DNA of 64,000 nucleotides, from positions 882,385 through 946,384 of the forward strand of contig UYJD01000007.1 of assembly GCA_900618795.1 (NCBI GenBank), given 5' to 3'. The notes under the pieces are model-generated. The model saw nothing but the letters and a program-made list of their open reading frames with translations, was not told the origin of the DNA and made no database searches. The DNA comes from Cyanodermella asteris. Its lineage: Eukaryota > Ascomycota > Lecanoromycetes > Ostropales > Stictidaceae. Shown here in pieces: positions 54,076 to 64,000 of this stretch (position 1 is its first letter; each line of letters begins with the position of its first letter). A program made the position numbers and the translations under genes.

Positions 54076-56432
54076 TGGTCGCCGTCCATTCGCGTCAGGG
54101 ACCTCGCGGAGGTTGTACCTTTGCTGATCAGGGCTGCTCATGTCAAGTTTGAAGAAGGACAATGGGCGAGATATGATCGTGCTGCTTGGGCCGAACATGA
54201 ATATAGAGCTACAACTGTCTAGCTTATGATTGCACAACCATGTCGTCCTCGGCTGGCAAATGAACCAAAGCCCACGACGCGCAGAATCGTGAGACAACCC
54301 CCCCCCCTTGCTTTGCTCAGACAGACTCCAAAGTAACAGAGTTCGTTGGCCGCCAGTCTGGCCTATGAAACGCATCGTCTCCACCGGCCGCGGTGGGCCC
54401 AGCCGCCCCAACTCCTCATTGTATCAAAGAAGAAACGGGGCTGGAGCCGGGCGAGCCGCCTAGAGGAACGAAGAGGGAGAGAACCTCGCGGCTATCCTCG
54501 TGTGCCGTTTGTCCCGTGCATGTTTTCCGTCAAAGTGCCCACTCGCACGTTAGCTCACTGCTGCACCAATACGGTTCGTGCCCTGCTGACCCCCTTCCCC
54601 AGTACGTACTCGTCAGGCACGGACGGCGCGTTTGTCTCATGATCTGGCATGCTGTCAAACTGGGGGGGGGGCAGCACCGTGGAAAGCCGCTCGCTTGTCG
54701 ATGATGCGTGCTTTTGCTGTCCGAACGAAGAACATCGTGCAGATGATGGCAATTTGCTCACATTTCCATTTCCATTTCCCACCGGGCGAGATATGGAGCT
54801 CCTGGGCTTCGACGGCTGACTACGAGCGCGAACGAGCCGTTGAATAGTAGTGCAGAGAATGATGCGGTCCGCGAGAGGAACGGCATTCGATCCGCCGTCC
54901 ACGACCCACCACCTGGGGGAGATCCAGACCTGTTGTTGTCAGGTTGGCGGGTCGCTGGTGGGCCTCTCCCCTCAGCCGCATTCGAGGGCGAGGCAAGCCA
55001 GGTTGTCCGGCAGATGGGCAGACAGGCAAAGCAGGCAAGCAAAGCAAGCAGAGAGGATGCATGACATCTGAACCTGCGAGGATGAAGCGACCAGTTTCCC
55101 CCCACCCCCCTGGTGGAATTGGCACGAAGCCGGCGGCTGTACACCATGCAGTATTCCCCCCGGGCCATGTGCGCGCCAAATTCACCAACAGTGCACGTGG
55201 CAAAGCACGTGGAGCATGCTCAGCTATCCATCGTGACATCGGAAGCAGCGGTAGTGCTAGGTCGACACTGCGGTTGCAAAGAATGCGTGGCAGACTAGTC
55301 AGTAAGAGGAACTGGCCGCGACCTTCATCGTGGACAACAACGGTGTGCTGCCCCAGAAACTCGAGAAAGGGGGCAAGATGGTGTTGGCGATCATACAACG
55401 CGAGTGGGTCCTTGCGTGTTGCTGCTAGCCTGGATGTTCCATTTTTGCGCGTGGCCGGTGGAGAGCAGGGCGTGTAAACGACCGGCTTGGAGGCCTTGTG
55501 GTGCGTCGATGTATTCCTGGAGACCACCCGGTCGGCCTGACCAAGACCCGACTGCAGCGCTCGAAACATGGAGTTGCAAACATGAATCGCCATGTCCAAA
55601 AGGATGGGCAGGGATTTGTTCGTTTCAGCCTTTCAGTAGTACGACGAGGCGGACTAATAGTCGTGAATTGTTAGGTGGTCGTGAGATTTTTCCACAATAG
55701 GAAAGGAACACCGTCCTGAATCCGCAGCTTTTTCTGCGTCTATCGATTGTGCAACTTGGTTCTGTTGTAACGCTTTTGGCCGGGCCCGGTTTCAGTGACA
55801 GGAGGCATCGGTCTTTCGAGCCTTGGTGGTGGTAGCAAAGTTAGTGGCACAGCTCGGACGATTTTCCGCTCCTCGCCGCATGTCACGAGATATGATTCAG
55901 GAATGTTTGTTGCAATTGGTATACATGATCGGATTGCACCGGTGAGCAACAAATAGATAAAGTTCGCTGTACCGGCGAGGACCAGAGTCCGGCTCTTTTG
56001 GCCAGCTCTATACGTATAGTCGTCAAAGTTGCCATGACGTTTTCAAGATTGCCGATCGGCAGTCTAATTGATGAAGAACAAAGATCGCTAGCCTCCCAGG
56101 TCGTGGGCACGTAGGTGAACGCTGCCAGTAACGACCGAATAAAACAAACAACAAGCACGCTCACAAAAGCCTCCCAATTTTCGCAGAACAACATGATTGT
56201 AAGACAATTTGGCCACCCAAAAACGCGAACGAGTGCAAAGCAGAATAAGTCGCCATGGACCGCTTGCGGTCATGGCGTTGCAGATGCAGATGACGATGAA
56301 GATTGAACGTGTGCTCGAATGCAAACAGATTGCCACCCAACTGCATCGATGTTAGGAGAATGACGTTGACAAGGGCCACGATGTCGAACTTACACGAAAA
56401 CTCATTTTACAGTGCGTTGCAAGGCTGCCAGC
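54076..56432. other. 2.4-kb gene-free stretch with homopolymer runs
   Basis: No supported gene. A C10 run lies at about 54298-54307 and a G10 run at about 54662-54671. A 259-codon minus-strand frame (54820-55599) has a composition and motif content that I cannot assign and overlaps other long frames, which suggests chance openness in GC-rich DNA. The right end is the 3' side of the Myb-like gene. Confidence 0.45.
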
Positions 56433-57125
56433 TCAAGTTCGGCGCATCCATGTCCAGTACTTCTCTGGTCTGTAGTGTCTCACGCCATAGTGCTCGTTCG
56501 GTAGAGAGCGATCGCGAGCACGACTCTTTGGAACGCCGTGGATGTCGAGAGCGCGGTAGTAGCGGCATTGAATGCCTTGCACACCGTTGCGGGGACGAAT
56601 GCCAAAGTGCATGTTGAACAGCTCGAGAATCTGAGGCCATGGCAGCTGAAGGTCATCTCGGTGGTACCAGATGAAGTAAATCTCTTCTTCGGTATGTGTC
56701 GGACGAGCAGTGCGTGGCTGGGGGCCGTCGTCGCTATGCTCGGATACTGGTGAAGCGGAGCGAGAGAAGCAGCGCCGCGATGTTTGCGGTGCATAAGGAT
56801 GCCAGCTCATGCGATGGCAATGGCCCTTCGCGGATGCGTATGGAGCACCCATCATGTGAGGAGACCACCTGGCGTTCATCGGAACAGGAGACGCCGAGGG
56901 CGATCGAGTGCGGTCGAGTACCCTCTCACTCTCCGGGAGGGAATCAAGAAGGGCGCCAAAGCCAGGCAGCTGGGGTTGACCGCTGCCTGGAGACGGAGTG
57001 GGTGAGGTGCCGCCAGTCATGTTGATCTGGATGGAGTAACTGGCGAACTCGTCGATCAGGTGAATTTCAGAACTGAGCTCTTCGTCGAGAATGGCCGAGG
57101 GAGGAGGCAGGCGGCAAGGGGGCAT
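56433..57125 (-). CDS. Small fungal protein with Myb/SANT-like domain
   Basis: The product is 230 residues, intronless. Residues 1-140 are disordered and rich in Pro, Ser and Arg (TSPTPSPGSGQPQLPGFGAL). Residues about 145-191 form a compact domain with EEEIYFIWYHRDDLQLPW, FNMHFGIRPRNGVQGIQCRY and YR. Its pattern of E-x2-FI-x-Y-R-D-D-L-x-W...F...R...G-x-Q-x2-YR is seen in many ascomycete proteins and looks like a Myb/SANT-type three-helix DNA-binding fold. The C-terminus is basic, ending YRPEKYWTWMRRT. I infer a nuclear regulator and cannot name its targets. It is isolated in more than 6 kb of gene-free DNA, a setting typical of developmentally regulated genes. Confidence 0.72.
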   Translation of the reverse strand: MPPCRLPPPSAILDEELSSEIHLIDEFASYSIQINMTGGTSPTPSPGSGQPQLPGFGALLDSLPESERVLDRTRSPSASPVPMNARWSPHMMGAPYASAKGHCHRMSWHPYAPQTSRRCFSRSASPVSEHSDDGPQPRTARPTHTEEEIYFIWYHRDDLQLPWPQILELFNMHFGIRPRNGVQGIQCRYYRALDIHGVPKSRARDRSLPNEHYGVRHYRPEKYWTWMRRT

Positions 57126-60100
57126 ACTATCGGTATTGAATATGATGAGTGAGAGGTGGGGAAGAGTGAGGATATATGGAGTAGTGCAGTGAGGCCCAGA
57201 CGCAGCAATGTAAGACTGCAGGCGAACAAGAAGAGACCCAGGGGTCGGCGTGAAAGCGGGTGAGGGGGGGGATTGATGAAGGTCAGATCAGGTGGAAGGG
57301 ACAGTAAGGTCTAAGTACCCCCAACGGTTGCTTGAGAGTGGAATACCGGGGCAGCTAGCGGAGGAGGGTCTGCAGGAAGGAATAGCGCTCGCTTATCGCT
57401 CTTAGAGGTGAGCGCGCTTGCTGGCTGGCGTGGCTGTGATTGGCGTGGGATTTTGGGGTGGATTGACACTCGTTGTGTTGGCCCACTGGGCGGCCGCTGT
57501 GGTAGTCAGACGGATGTGCTGTCGCAGAGCTAGCCAGGCGGACGTCGGGACAGCGTGCAGGGTAGGATCGCTGAGGCTTTGCACTGTTAAGCGCGCGTGC
57601 CTCCAATGGTCGAGCGTTGGTGCCGCTGAGTAGTGCAAAGAGGAGAGGCGACGGACGCTGGCCCGAACGAGCTCAGTCGGTGGGCTGTGCAGCACGACAG
57701 ACGTCTCAAGCGTCTTCAACGGCACGACCGAGTGGAGACTGGAGCGAGTCTCTTTGGGATGAGCGGTCGAGTGGGGGTCGGGGTCGCAAGTCGGGACGGC
57801 CAACGAAGGCGAGTTGAGGACGAAGGGCTAGCGGTAGCAGCTTCGCCCTGCCCTTATAGCAACAGTGGTCACGGCCCAGTGGAGCAAAACAGAACAGAGA
57901 AGTCGACGAGGCGACGGCGGTGGCCAGCTCGACCCGACAGTCTGGAAGATTCAGGCGCGGCGTGACGGGGCTGCGAAATTGTCTCTTTTCAGCAACGTCG
58001 TGTATGGGCGGGGGCGTGTTGTAGGCCGTGTGGGCCGCAGACTTTCTGACGCTGTCAGGCCGCGGCACAGAGGTTTCAAGAGCAGTTTGGGATCACAGAA
58101 GACAGCAAGAGATGCAAAAGGGAGTTGTGAGTGGGCTTGAGCGACGACGGCGAGCAAGATGGGTACAGACGGGTACAGAAAGCCAATGTGGTAATCAGGG
58201 CAAGCAAGACAAGTAGGTAGGTACTAAGGTACGCAGGATCAAGGCGGGACTGCAGGGAGTGGCGATCTGCAGCGAGGAGAAGAGGAAAGAGAAGACGATA
58301 AAGAGGATCCTGCCGGAGCAGCCAGCCAGCAGAAGGACTAAAGGAATGTGCCGCCCATGATTCCTCAGGACGCAGGGAGGCAGGCAGAGGCAGAGGCAGA
58401 GGCAGAGGCAGAAAAGAAGCAGAGAAGAGAAGAGGCAAGCTCCGCTAAGCTCGATCGAAGACTTGCTTGCGGAGCCGCCACTGGCGTCTAGGGGGGTTAG
58501 ATTTCAGACCGACTGACGCGGGAAGCAGCTGAGTCGGTAAGGAGTAAGTAGGTATGGTAAGGCCAGCACTTGGACTTGTCCCGCCGGATTGCCCAAAGGA
58601 GAAGGCGGCACGAGTTCGAAGCGAGCGGCGCTCGTGGTTTAACGGGGTTGCGCCAGATTAAGCGCTGCCGCTGCTCCAGGAAGAGTTAGCGGCACTCGCA
58701 CGTAGTCGACGGTGACCTGGCAGAGAAAGTTGTCGGGCCGTACCAAAAGGCGTATACTGTCCAAATTCGAGCCGCCACAGTAATCAGCTGCATGCCATGT
58801 GCTCTGGTAGCGGGGACGTCGACACTCACTTTGAAAGGCTCACCTCGACAACACTGCACCTTTTCCAAACCAAGGTTGTTTTCGATCAGTACAGTACGCA
58901 GCGCAGTGAGTCGTCGATGGCGCTGGTGGGACCCTGCAGGCATTGGCGCATCATCGGCAGCGGCCAGCCAGTAAGAACCCCTGTCAACATTTTCTTAGTA
59001 CGAACACCTTGATCGTGCTGTCCACTGCCATGCTCTGCTTCAACTCACCTCTGTTCGTACAGACACGCACGCGACCACCACTGCTTCCTGTACCGACGGC
59101 AGGCCCGGTCTATGCGTTGCTATACGTACAGACAAAGTGCACAGCCAAATTCACTTTTTTCCATTCTGCAGCAGCTCTCTGGTTCCCGGCGGGCCGTCGC
59201 CCGTCCAGTGGCATCCGACCATGCACGCAGCGCACTTTGCACACGTCCAACCACGGGCTTGCCCTCTTTCTTTCTTTCTTTCTCTCTTGCTAGCAATCAG
59301 CATCCGTGCCTGGCTGATTAGTAAACGGCTGCGACGTGAGCACATGCCTTCGCGGCCCACGAGACGTGCCCGCCGTCAATCTCAGCCTCCGCTTGTGCAC
59401 TGCACCGTGCAGTGGTCCATACAGGGCGGAGCGCAGCAGCATTCCGCAGCATGGCACACACGGGTGGTGCGGTCAGTGTCTCTGGCCAGCGCTGGTGCGA
59501 AAAGCCTGTATCCATGTCCAGTGGTAGTGTGCGGGCTGGGGAGGGCAGAAGCAGAAGGCAGAAAAGGAGGTCGCTTGTGTCTAGGCCAATCAATGCTGCG
59601 CCTGTCGATTAGCCGCGCGCCATCTGAGCTAACGAACGGCCGATGATGCTCGACTCGCCCCACTGCAGCAAGTAGGTAGGTATGTAATATGCACCGCTGC
59701 GCTGCTCATCATCGTTGTTGTCATTATTGCCTATTATTATTATTCTTCTTCCTCACCTTCTCCAGCACTCTTTTCCGCGCCCCATCCATGGTTCTCCTCG
59801 GTTCTCCTCCGCTGCCCTTCCGTCCTGCTGCTCTTCTGTGTTGCGACTTCTGCAGCGGGCCGTTGCTCGTCCTTTGCTGTATTTCGCTCGCTATCTTTGG
59901 CCCTCGAGCCCCCCCCCCCCTTTTGCCCTTGCGATTCGCCCTTCTCTACTTGTGGACACAAGCGCAGCGCCTCACCACTACCGCCGCAGCCCGTCGCCCG
60001 CTCCCTGGTCACATTACCTGTGATGGTCGGCCTGTCAGCGTCACCGTGGCAGCCAAACTGCATAATGAGCCGCCACTGGCCGACAGCCGCGGCTGGGGGG

Positions 60101-61004
60101 CTCCACCGCGTTATTGCCTTTTGCTCTCCGTAGGTACTGTCCACTCCAATCCTGCGGTAGCGTACTCTGCCGTCGGCGATCCCGTCGGCGAACTTTGGCT
60201 TCTCTTCGCCGACAAAAGTCGTCTGGACAATACTGTGGCCGGCCATACCTCTGTACACGGTGAGACATTGCCCCGGAGTGGAGCTCGCGACCGCCGTTTC
60301 CCGACCGCTTGGTTGGCGCGTCCCGTCGTAACCGCCCCTTCACAATGCTCTGACCGCAGCACATTTCCGTCACGTGCTTTGCGTTATAGCAGGCAAAGCA
60401 GTCGACGTAGTAAATCCTGTACGTGTCTGGCCAAGTGTGAGTACATGCAGTAGAGTAGCATCAGAACCGTGCTGCGACAGAGCGCATCCTGGCTCGTCCG
60501 TTTCTCAGCTGCACGGTAGGCGCCTGTAAGCGCCCTCCCGACACGCTGCTTATCCCACTGCGCCTCCTGGCTTCGCATCGACTCAGCATCATTCCTCTGG
60601 CTCCGTTCCTCGAGCACAAGACGATCGGCAGCCGACGAAACATCTGCAGGGGCACCTTGTAGCCTTCACACGACGTGTTGGCGACATCGCACGCAGATCA
60701 CCACCAATATAGCGTGCTCGCATGTAATCTCTGACAGCCTGCCCCCCCCCCCCGGCTGTTGACGGAAGCAGTGAGAGGCTGCGTCTTTCGTCCGTCATTT
60801 CCGGAGCTGCCATTCCTGCCACACTCCGACTGCGATATGGGAGGGCTGTCATTTTCCCCTTGCCGACAAGATCTGGTCATTACTGTCGTCTCCACATCAA
60901 CATTTGTAAAAGTTCGTTACTGGACCCCGTTCGTCGTCAGCCGCTCAGTCACATCGATCCATTTCCTCTCGCACTGTAAATAATGGAATGCGAGACCTGT
61001 TTCC
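57126..61004. other. 3.9-kb gene-free region upstream of the Myb-like gene
   Basis: No supported gene. The open frames (for example 59689-60453 plus, 254 codons) are rich in Cys, Leu, Pro and Arg, as expected of chance translation of C-rich DNA. It contains a GGCAGA hexamer array (58378-58412), TTTC units near 59265-59287, ATT units near 59724-59745, and C12 runs at 59909-59920 and 60742-60753. Its left end is the promoter of the Myb-like gene and its right end the 3' side of the Ybp-family gene. Confidence 0.5.
58378..58412. repeat. GGCAGA hexanucleotide array
   Basis: Five or so head-to-tail copies of GGCAGA lie in purine-rich DNA, in the long upstream region of the Myb-like gene. Confidence 0.8.
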
Positions 61005-63011
61005 TCACCCCCCGAGTCTGACCACCCCTTGTCGGGCTCGTGAAACAGCATCTGCAAGCAGTCCCGCTTCGCTGATCCCCTCCCCCTCTACCTCTCCCTC
61101 TCCCCGTGCCTTGTCGCTCCTTCGCTCCTGTATCGTCATTTGCTCTGCTAGTCCTCCCAACGGGCTAATGAACCGCTGCTCGACATCGTACTTCTGCACC
61201 AGCGCAGCAATTTTCAGCCCCTCACGAAGCTTGTCGTTGCAGCAAACCATGTAAAGCAGGTTGAGGCCGGCCAGCCAGAAAGGCAGTAGGCCGGGAACCG
61301 CGATCTCGTCGGACCCTTCAGATGCATCGAACACACTGATAGCCACACTTTCGAGCATTTCAGCCTGGCCGAAAACGCTACGCTCTTCCTGGTGACCGTC
61401 CCTTCCGCCACGTGGCTCAAGAGCCGCGAGCATCTCGTCCTTGAGCCAACCTATAGCGGTCACTCTCAGGTTGAAGAATGGGCAAAACTCGAGTGTGTCG
61501 CGTATGAAGCCGTACTTAAGGCCTGCATCTGCCGTCTGCTGGATGATGGTTGTCACGAGTAGATGCGCCTGATAGCGAAGCTCGGGATTGGGCGCATTGG
61601 CCGAGATCACAGACAGTTGCTGGAGATACTCGTTATATGACTCTTGCGTCTCCTGGGCACCTACTTGGCTGTCTGGAAGCACGTCCTGAGCAGCGATTGG
61701 CCGTCTGGACTCTACCGCTTTCCAACCAAGAAACAAGACAGCATCCATCATCGCCAAGGATTCAGGCCCAAAGTCCATGCTCGAAGAGCTGCCCAGGGTG
61801 TCTGCGACGATGAGTCGATGATCGGCCAATGTGAGATTCTCCACACCCTCGCCCTCAAAGGTTGCTTGCGCCAACAAACACAAGGCGCCTCGATCGGAGA
61901 TGGGGAACTCGTGCAACGAACCGAGCCCGAGCTCGTCAGCCCCTGACACAACACCCAGAAGATGGCCAGCCCTCAGACCAAACTTTGACCGCAACGTGGC
62001 TTGAAGTTTTCGCAGTGCCCCCTGTATGCTTCTAGCCATGCTCTCAACTCCTGGGTCGACCCGAGGTCTGCGGTGCTGCACCATCTTCTGGGGCAGCTTC
62101 TCGCGGAGATACTGCTGAGTCCACGAAACCTCCTCGCCCGGGAGGCACTCTCGCATGCGTCCGTTCAAGGTTTCACTTATGTGGGTCGCGAGCGAAATCA
62201 GAATTCGTCGCTGCATGACGCCTTCGCCAGCATCAATCGGCTCCGCTTCGGGATCGTCCGCCGGGCTTGCTTGCGTAGGCACTGATGATGCACTTAGTCT
62301 TGGCGGTAAAGGGGGTCTGATGGTAGTGGAGAGATCAGTGAGCAGGTCGAGAAGAGAATCGGTCGCTGACTGCTGATTCCAGCCAAACCCAGTGGTGACG
62401 GTGCTGGACTCGCTCGTTGCATCTATGCTGACACCGTCCAGCTTGAGGATCGGGCTATGCAGTCGATCTTTGGAGGGAAGGTGGCGGTATGCATGCATCA
62501 CTGCCTCTGCAGTTGTCACAAGAAAGCGGCTGGGGCGTTTCGTCTTGATGCGGGGATGCAAGACTCCAATCATTCGCAGTAGATGGCAGAATTGCAACGT
62601 TCGTAGTCGTTGTTGTTCATCATCAGCCTTGTCTTGTGCATTAGCTTCTGCATCCAGGCCGTCGCCTGTCGGCTCTACCTCACTCGTCGTGTCCGATTCG
62701 TCCGCAGCTGCAGCATCATACCCAATCATCTCCAACGTCTCGTTCACCTTGAGTACCACCTCTCTGGGGTTGCCCAAGCGTGCAATTGTCTGCAGACAGT
62801 CTCCCGAGTCCGGCAGCAGCGGCGCCAGCAAGTGCACAAGGTCCCATCCGATGCTAGTCGTGAGTCGCCCATCTTGCAGCAAGCTATTCAGAAGCGGCAA
62901 AGCTTGCTTATCGAGGTGAGCTTCGACAATGGTCAGGTAGCTAATATAGTCTGTTTCGGGAGGCAACGCCGTGACGAACGGATGTCCCGCCATGTCTTCA
63001 GCTTGGGCCAT
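61005..63011 (-). CDS. Ybp1/Ybp2 family protein (YAP1-binding / kinetochore, glomulin-like)
   Basis: The product is 668 residues, intronless. It is an all-helical HEAT-like protein of the DUF1760 (Kinetochor_Ybp2) family. It shows YLTIVEAHLDKQALPLLNSL and GWDLVHLLAPLLPDSGDCLQ, then IARLGNPREVVLKVNETLEM near the N-terminus. An acidic linker (about 105-130) is followed by FCHLLRMIGVLHPRIKTKRP. SYNEYLQQLSVISANAPNPE, ATIGWLKDEMLAAL-like helices and LPFWLAGLNLLYMVCCNDKL lie in the C-terminal half. In yeast, Ybp1 protects the Yap1 oxidant sensor and Ybp2 works at kinetochores; the fungal orthologue is single, so the role here cannot be chosen from sequence. A Glu/Gly-rich stretch precedes the C-terminus. 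Confidence 0.85.
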   Translation of the reverse strand: MAQAEDMAGHPFVTALPPETDYISYLTIVEAHLDKQALPLLNSLLQDGRLTTSIGWDLVHLLAPLLPDSGDCLQTIARLGNPREVVLKVNETLEMIGYDAAAADESDTTSEVEPTGDGLDAEANAQDKADDEQQRLRTLQFCHLLRMIGVLHPRIKTKRPSRFLVTTAEAVMHAYRHLPSKDRLHSPILKLDGVSIDATSESSTVTTGFGWNQQSATDSLLDLLTDLSTTIRPPLPPRLSASSVPTQASPADDPEAEPIDAGEGVMQRRILISLATHISETLNGRMRECLPGEEVSWTQQYLREKLPQKMVQHRRPRVDPGVESMARSIQGALRKLQATLRSKFGLRAGHLLGVVSGADELGLGSLHEFPISDRGALCLLAQATFEGEGVENLTLADHRLIVADTLGSSSSMDFGPESLAMMDAVLFLGWKAVESRRPIAAQDVLPDSQVGAQETQESYNEYLQQLSVISANAPNPELRYQAHLLVTTIIQQTADAGLKYGFIRDTLEFCPFFNLRVTAIGWLKDEMLAALEPRGGRDGHQEERSVFGQAEMLESVAISVFDASEGSDEIAVPGLLPFWLAGLNLLYMVCCNDKLREGLKIAALVQKYDVEQRFISPLGGLAEQMTIQERRSDKARGEGEVEGEGISEAGLLADAVSRARQGVVRLGG

Positions 63012-63790
63012 AGCTTGATAGCGCTTTTGGCGATGTTACATGCGCCGGCTTGAGAGCGCCTAGCAATCGCGCACGCTGACAGCCTCGTTCTGCATGTAGT
63101 CTGCAGAATCTGCGGCTGGAAAGGTTGTGCAATCACGCTGCAGTTGTAGGGTTGCAGGAAGGCTGAGGAAACAATACCGCAGCGGATTGATAGGACGTCA
63201 GAGCTTCGCCGCTGCAGCCGCGCCAGCGCCGCCCGCGTCTGTCTGGATGTTGCGCTTGTTCAGCTCCGCCGTGTCACCCCATTTCCAACCTTGCTGCGCC
63301 TTCAACGTACCTGGCGAGCTTGCTCGCAAATCGTGGGGTGTGAGGCGCACTGTTTGCAGACATGTCTGTTTACTCGACGCATCAGAGCTTTATATGCGAC
63401 GGCGCGGCAAGCACATTATATATTTCGATTTCTGTTATGATAGAAAACCCAAGAGCGAGGCCAAGACAGCAGCTCGCGCGACCCTCCAACAGCGAGCCAC
63501 GTCGCTTCAGCAGATGTCTGATGAGTCGCGACGTGTCAGAAGTGTGGGGCCGCAAGAAACATAGTAAGACTCCAAGTTAATCACGCCGCTGCGCCCATTC
63601 CTTTCCAGAACCAACCGGAAAAACCGTTGTGTACGTAATGTCATTCTCCTCTTGCATCGGGTAAATCAAGGCTGCTGAACCATAATTTGTCGGTCATCGT
63701 GCTCACGCGTACGACCTTTCGCTATCGACGGGATCCTGTCGTTCAGGCGGATGAAGAGGTTGCGGACCTTTGCTCTAACATGCAAAGGTC
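63012..63790. other. Intergenic
   Basis: It holds the promoter of the Ybp-family gene and the 3' UTR of the gene at the right edge. The open frame at 63127-63564 (plus) is not recognisable. Confidence 0.45.
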
Positions 63791-64000
63791 CTACATGACA
63801 GAACAGAAGCCACACCTCTTGTCGTAGATATCCTCGGCAGGCTTGTCCATGACGGCGCCGAGCCCGCGACCAAAGTTCTTCGGCTCCTCCAGCTCCGGCT
63901 CAAGCATCACGGAGCAGTAGCTGGCTATACCTGCGAAATAATGTTAGCAAATGATGAATAGATGCAGGAGAAGTATCAAGTGGCTACGTACCTGGTCCCT
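63791..64000 (-). CDS. 3' end of a gene encoding a protein with a C-terminal CaaX box (partial)
   Basis: The last exon is 63930-63791, preceded by an intron at 63931-63991 (61 nt, donor GTACGT, branch GCTAAC, acceptor GCAG). The few bases of the previous exon (63992-64000) run off the window. The reading gives GPGIASYCSVMLEPELEEPK, then NFGRGLGAVMDKPAEDIYDK and RCGFCSVM before TAG. The final four residues CSVM form a CaaX box; Met at the last position favours farnesylation. I do not recognise the protein. The frame is supported by clean splice signals and a non-random, charged composition. The start and most of the gene lie to the right of the window. Confidence 0.6.

Noticed and set aside
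54820-55599. 259-codon minus-strand open frame
   Set aside because: No domain, low complexity, and several other frames are also open over the same GC-rich DNA.
59689-60453. 254-codon plus-strand open frame
   Set aside because: Rich in Cys, Leu, Pro and Arg with runs of single residues and a homopolymer-derived segment; it overlaps long frames on the other strand. It looks like chance openness in C-rich DNA.
1-64000. tRNA or rRNA genes, CRISPR arrays, intact transposons, retroelement or virus-like remnants
   Set aside because: I looked for cloverleaf arms and the A/B box pattern, reverse-transcriptase and transposase motifs, terminal repeats and regularly spaced repeats, and saw none by eye. 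A program such as tRNAscan-SE or a repeat library search could still find short or old copies.
1-64000. A secondary-metabolite or other functional gene cluster
   Set aside because: The genes are housekeeping or regulatory and unrelated in pathway; no synthase, tailoring set or dedicated transporter occurs together.

Overview
This window is nuclear DNA from a filamentous ascomycete (Pezizomycotina, probably a dothideomycete; class placement is an inference). The evidence is short phase-consistent introns (about 46-84 nt, one of 181 nt) with GTRNGT-type donors and CTRAY branch sites, orthologues of Dug3, Zrg17, Mgm1, Aco2, Kgd4 and Med18, fungal zinc-cluster and Ams2/Spt21-type regulators, and long disordered proteins. 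I saw no bacterial operon, CRISPR array, rRNA or tRNA gene, and no recognisable transposon. No coherent undescribed multi-gene system is visible; the interesting signals are single loci.

Left part (1-19.2 kb): a conserved fungal protein of unknown role with an awkward intron (992-2370); a mitochondrial double-hotdog acyl-CoA thioesterase (minus) head-to-head with an ER zinc transporter of the Zrg17 type; a fungal two-pass membrane protein; the glutathione-degradation amidotransferase Dug3 (minus) head-to-head with the mitochondrial inner-membrane dynamin Mgm1; a degenerate short tandem repeat; the mitochondrial aconitase paralogue Aco2; a decayed F-box gene; and a secreted GH114 glycosidase (minus).

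Middle (19.2-40 kb): two gene-poor stretches around a disordered Ser/Pro/Gln-rich protein (minus), then a 959-residue Zn2Cys6 regulator of probable Aro80 type (minus, two introns), a small Sus1/ENY2-like protein, an arginyl-tRNA synthetase with what looks like a mitochondrial and a cytosolic start, and an Ams2/Spt21-like GATA factor (minus).

Right part (40-64 kb): a decayed SRPK-like kinase gene, Mediator subunit Med18 (minus) upstream of and divergent from Kgd4 of 2-oxoglutarate dehydrogenase, a secreted GH47 alpha-1,2-mannosidase, family-X DNA polymerase Pol4 (minus) head-to-head with replicative DNA ligase I, a small Myb/SANT-like protein inside more than 6 kb of gene-free DNA, a Ybp/YAP1-binding family protein (minus), and at the right edge the 3' end of a gene whose product ends in a CaaX box. 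Several genes serve mitochondria (thioesterase, Mgm1, Aco2, ArgRS, Kgd4), but they are scattered and separately transcribed, so this is not evidence of a cluster. All splice structures below were built by eye from reading frame, GT/AG and branch sites.
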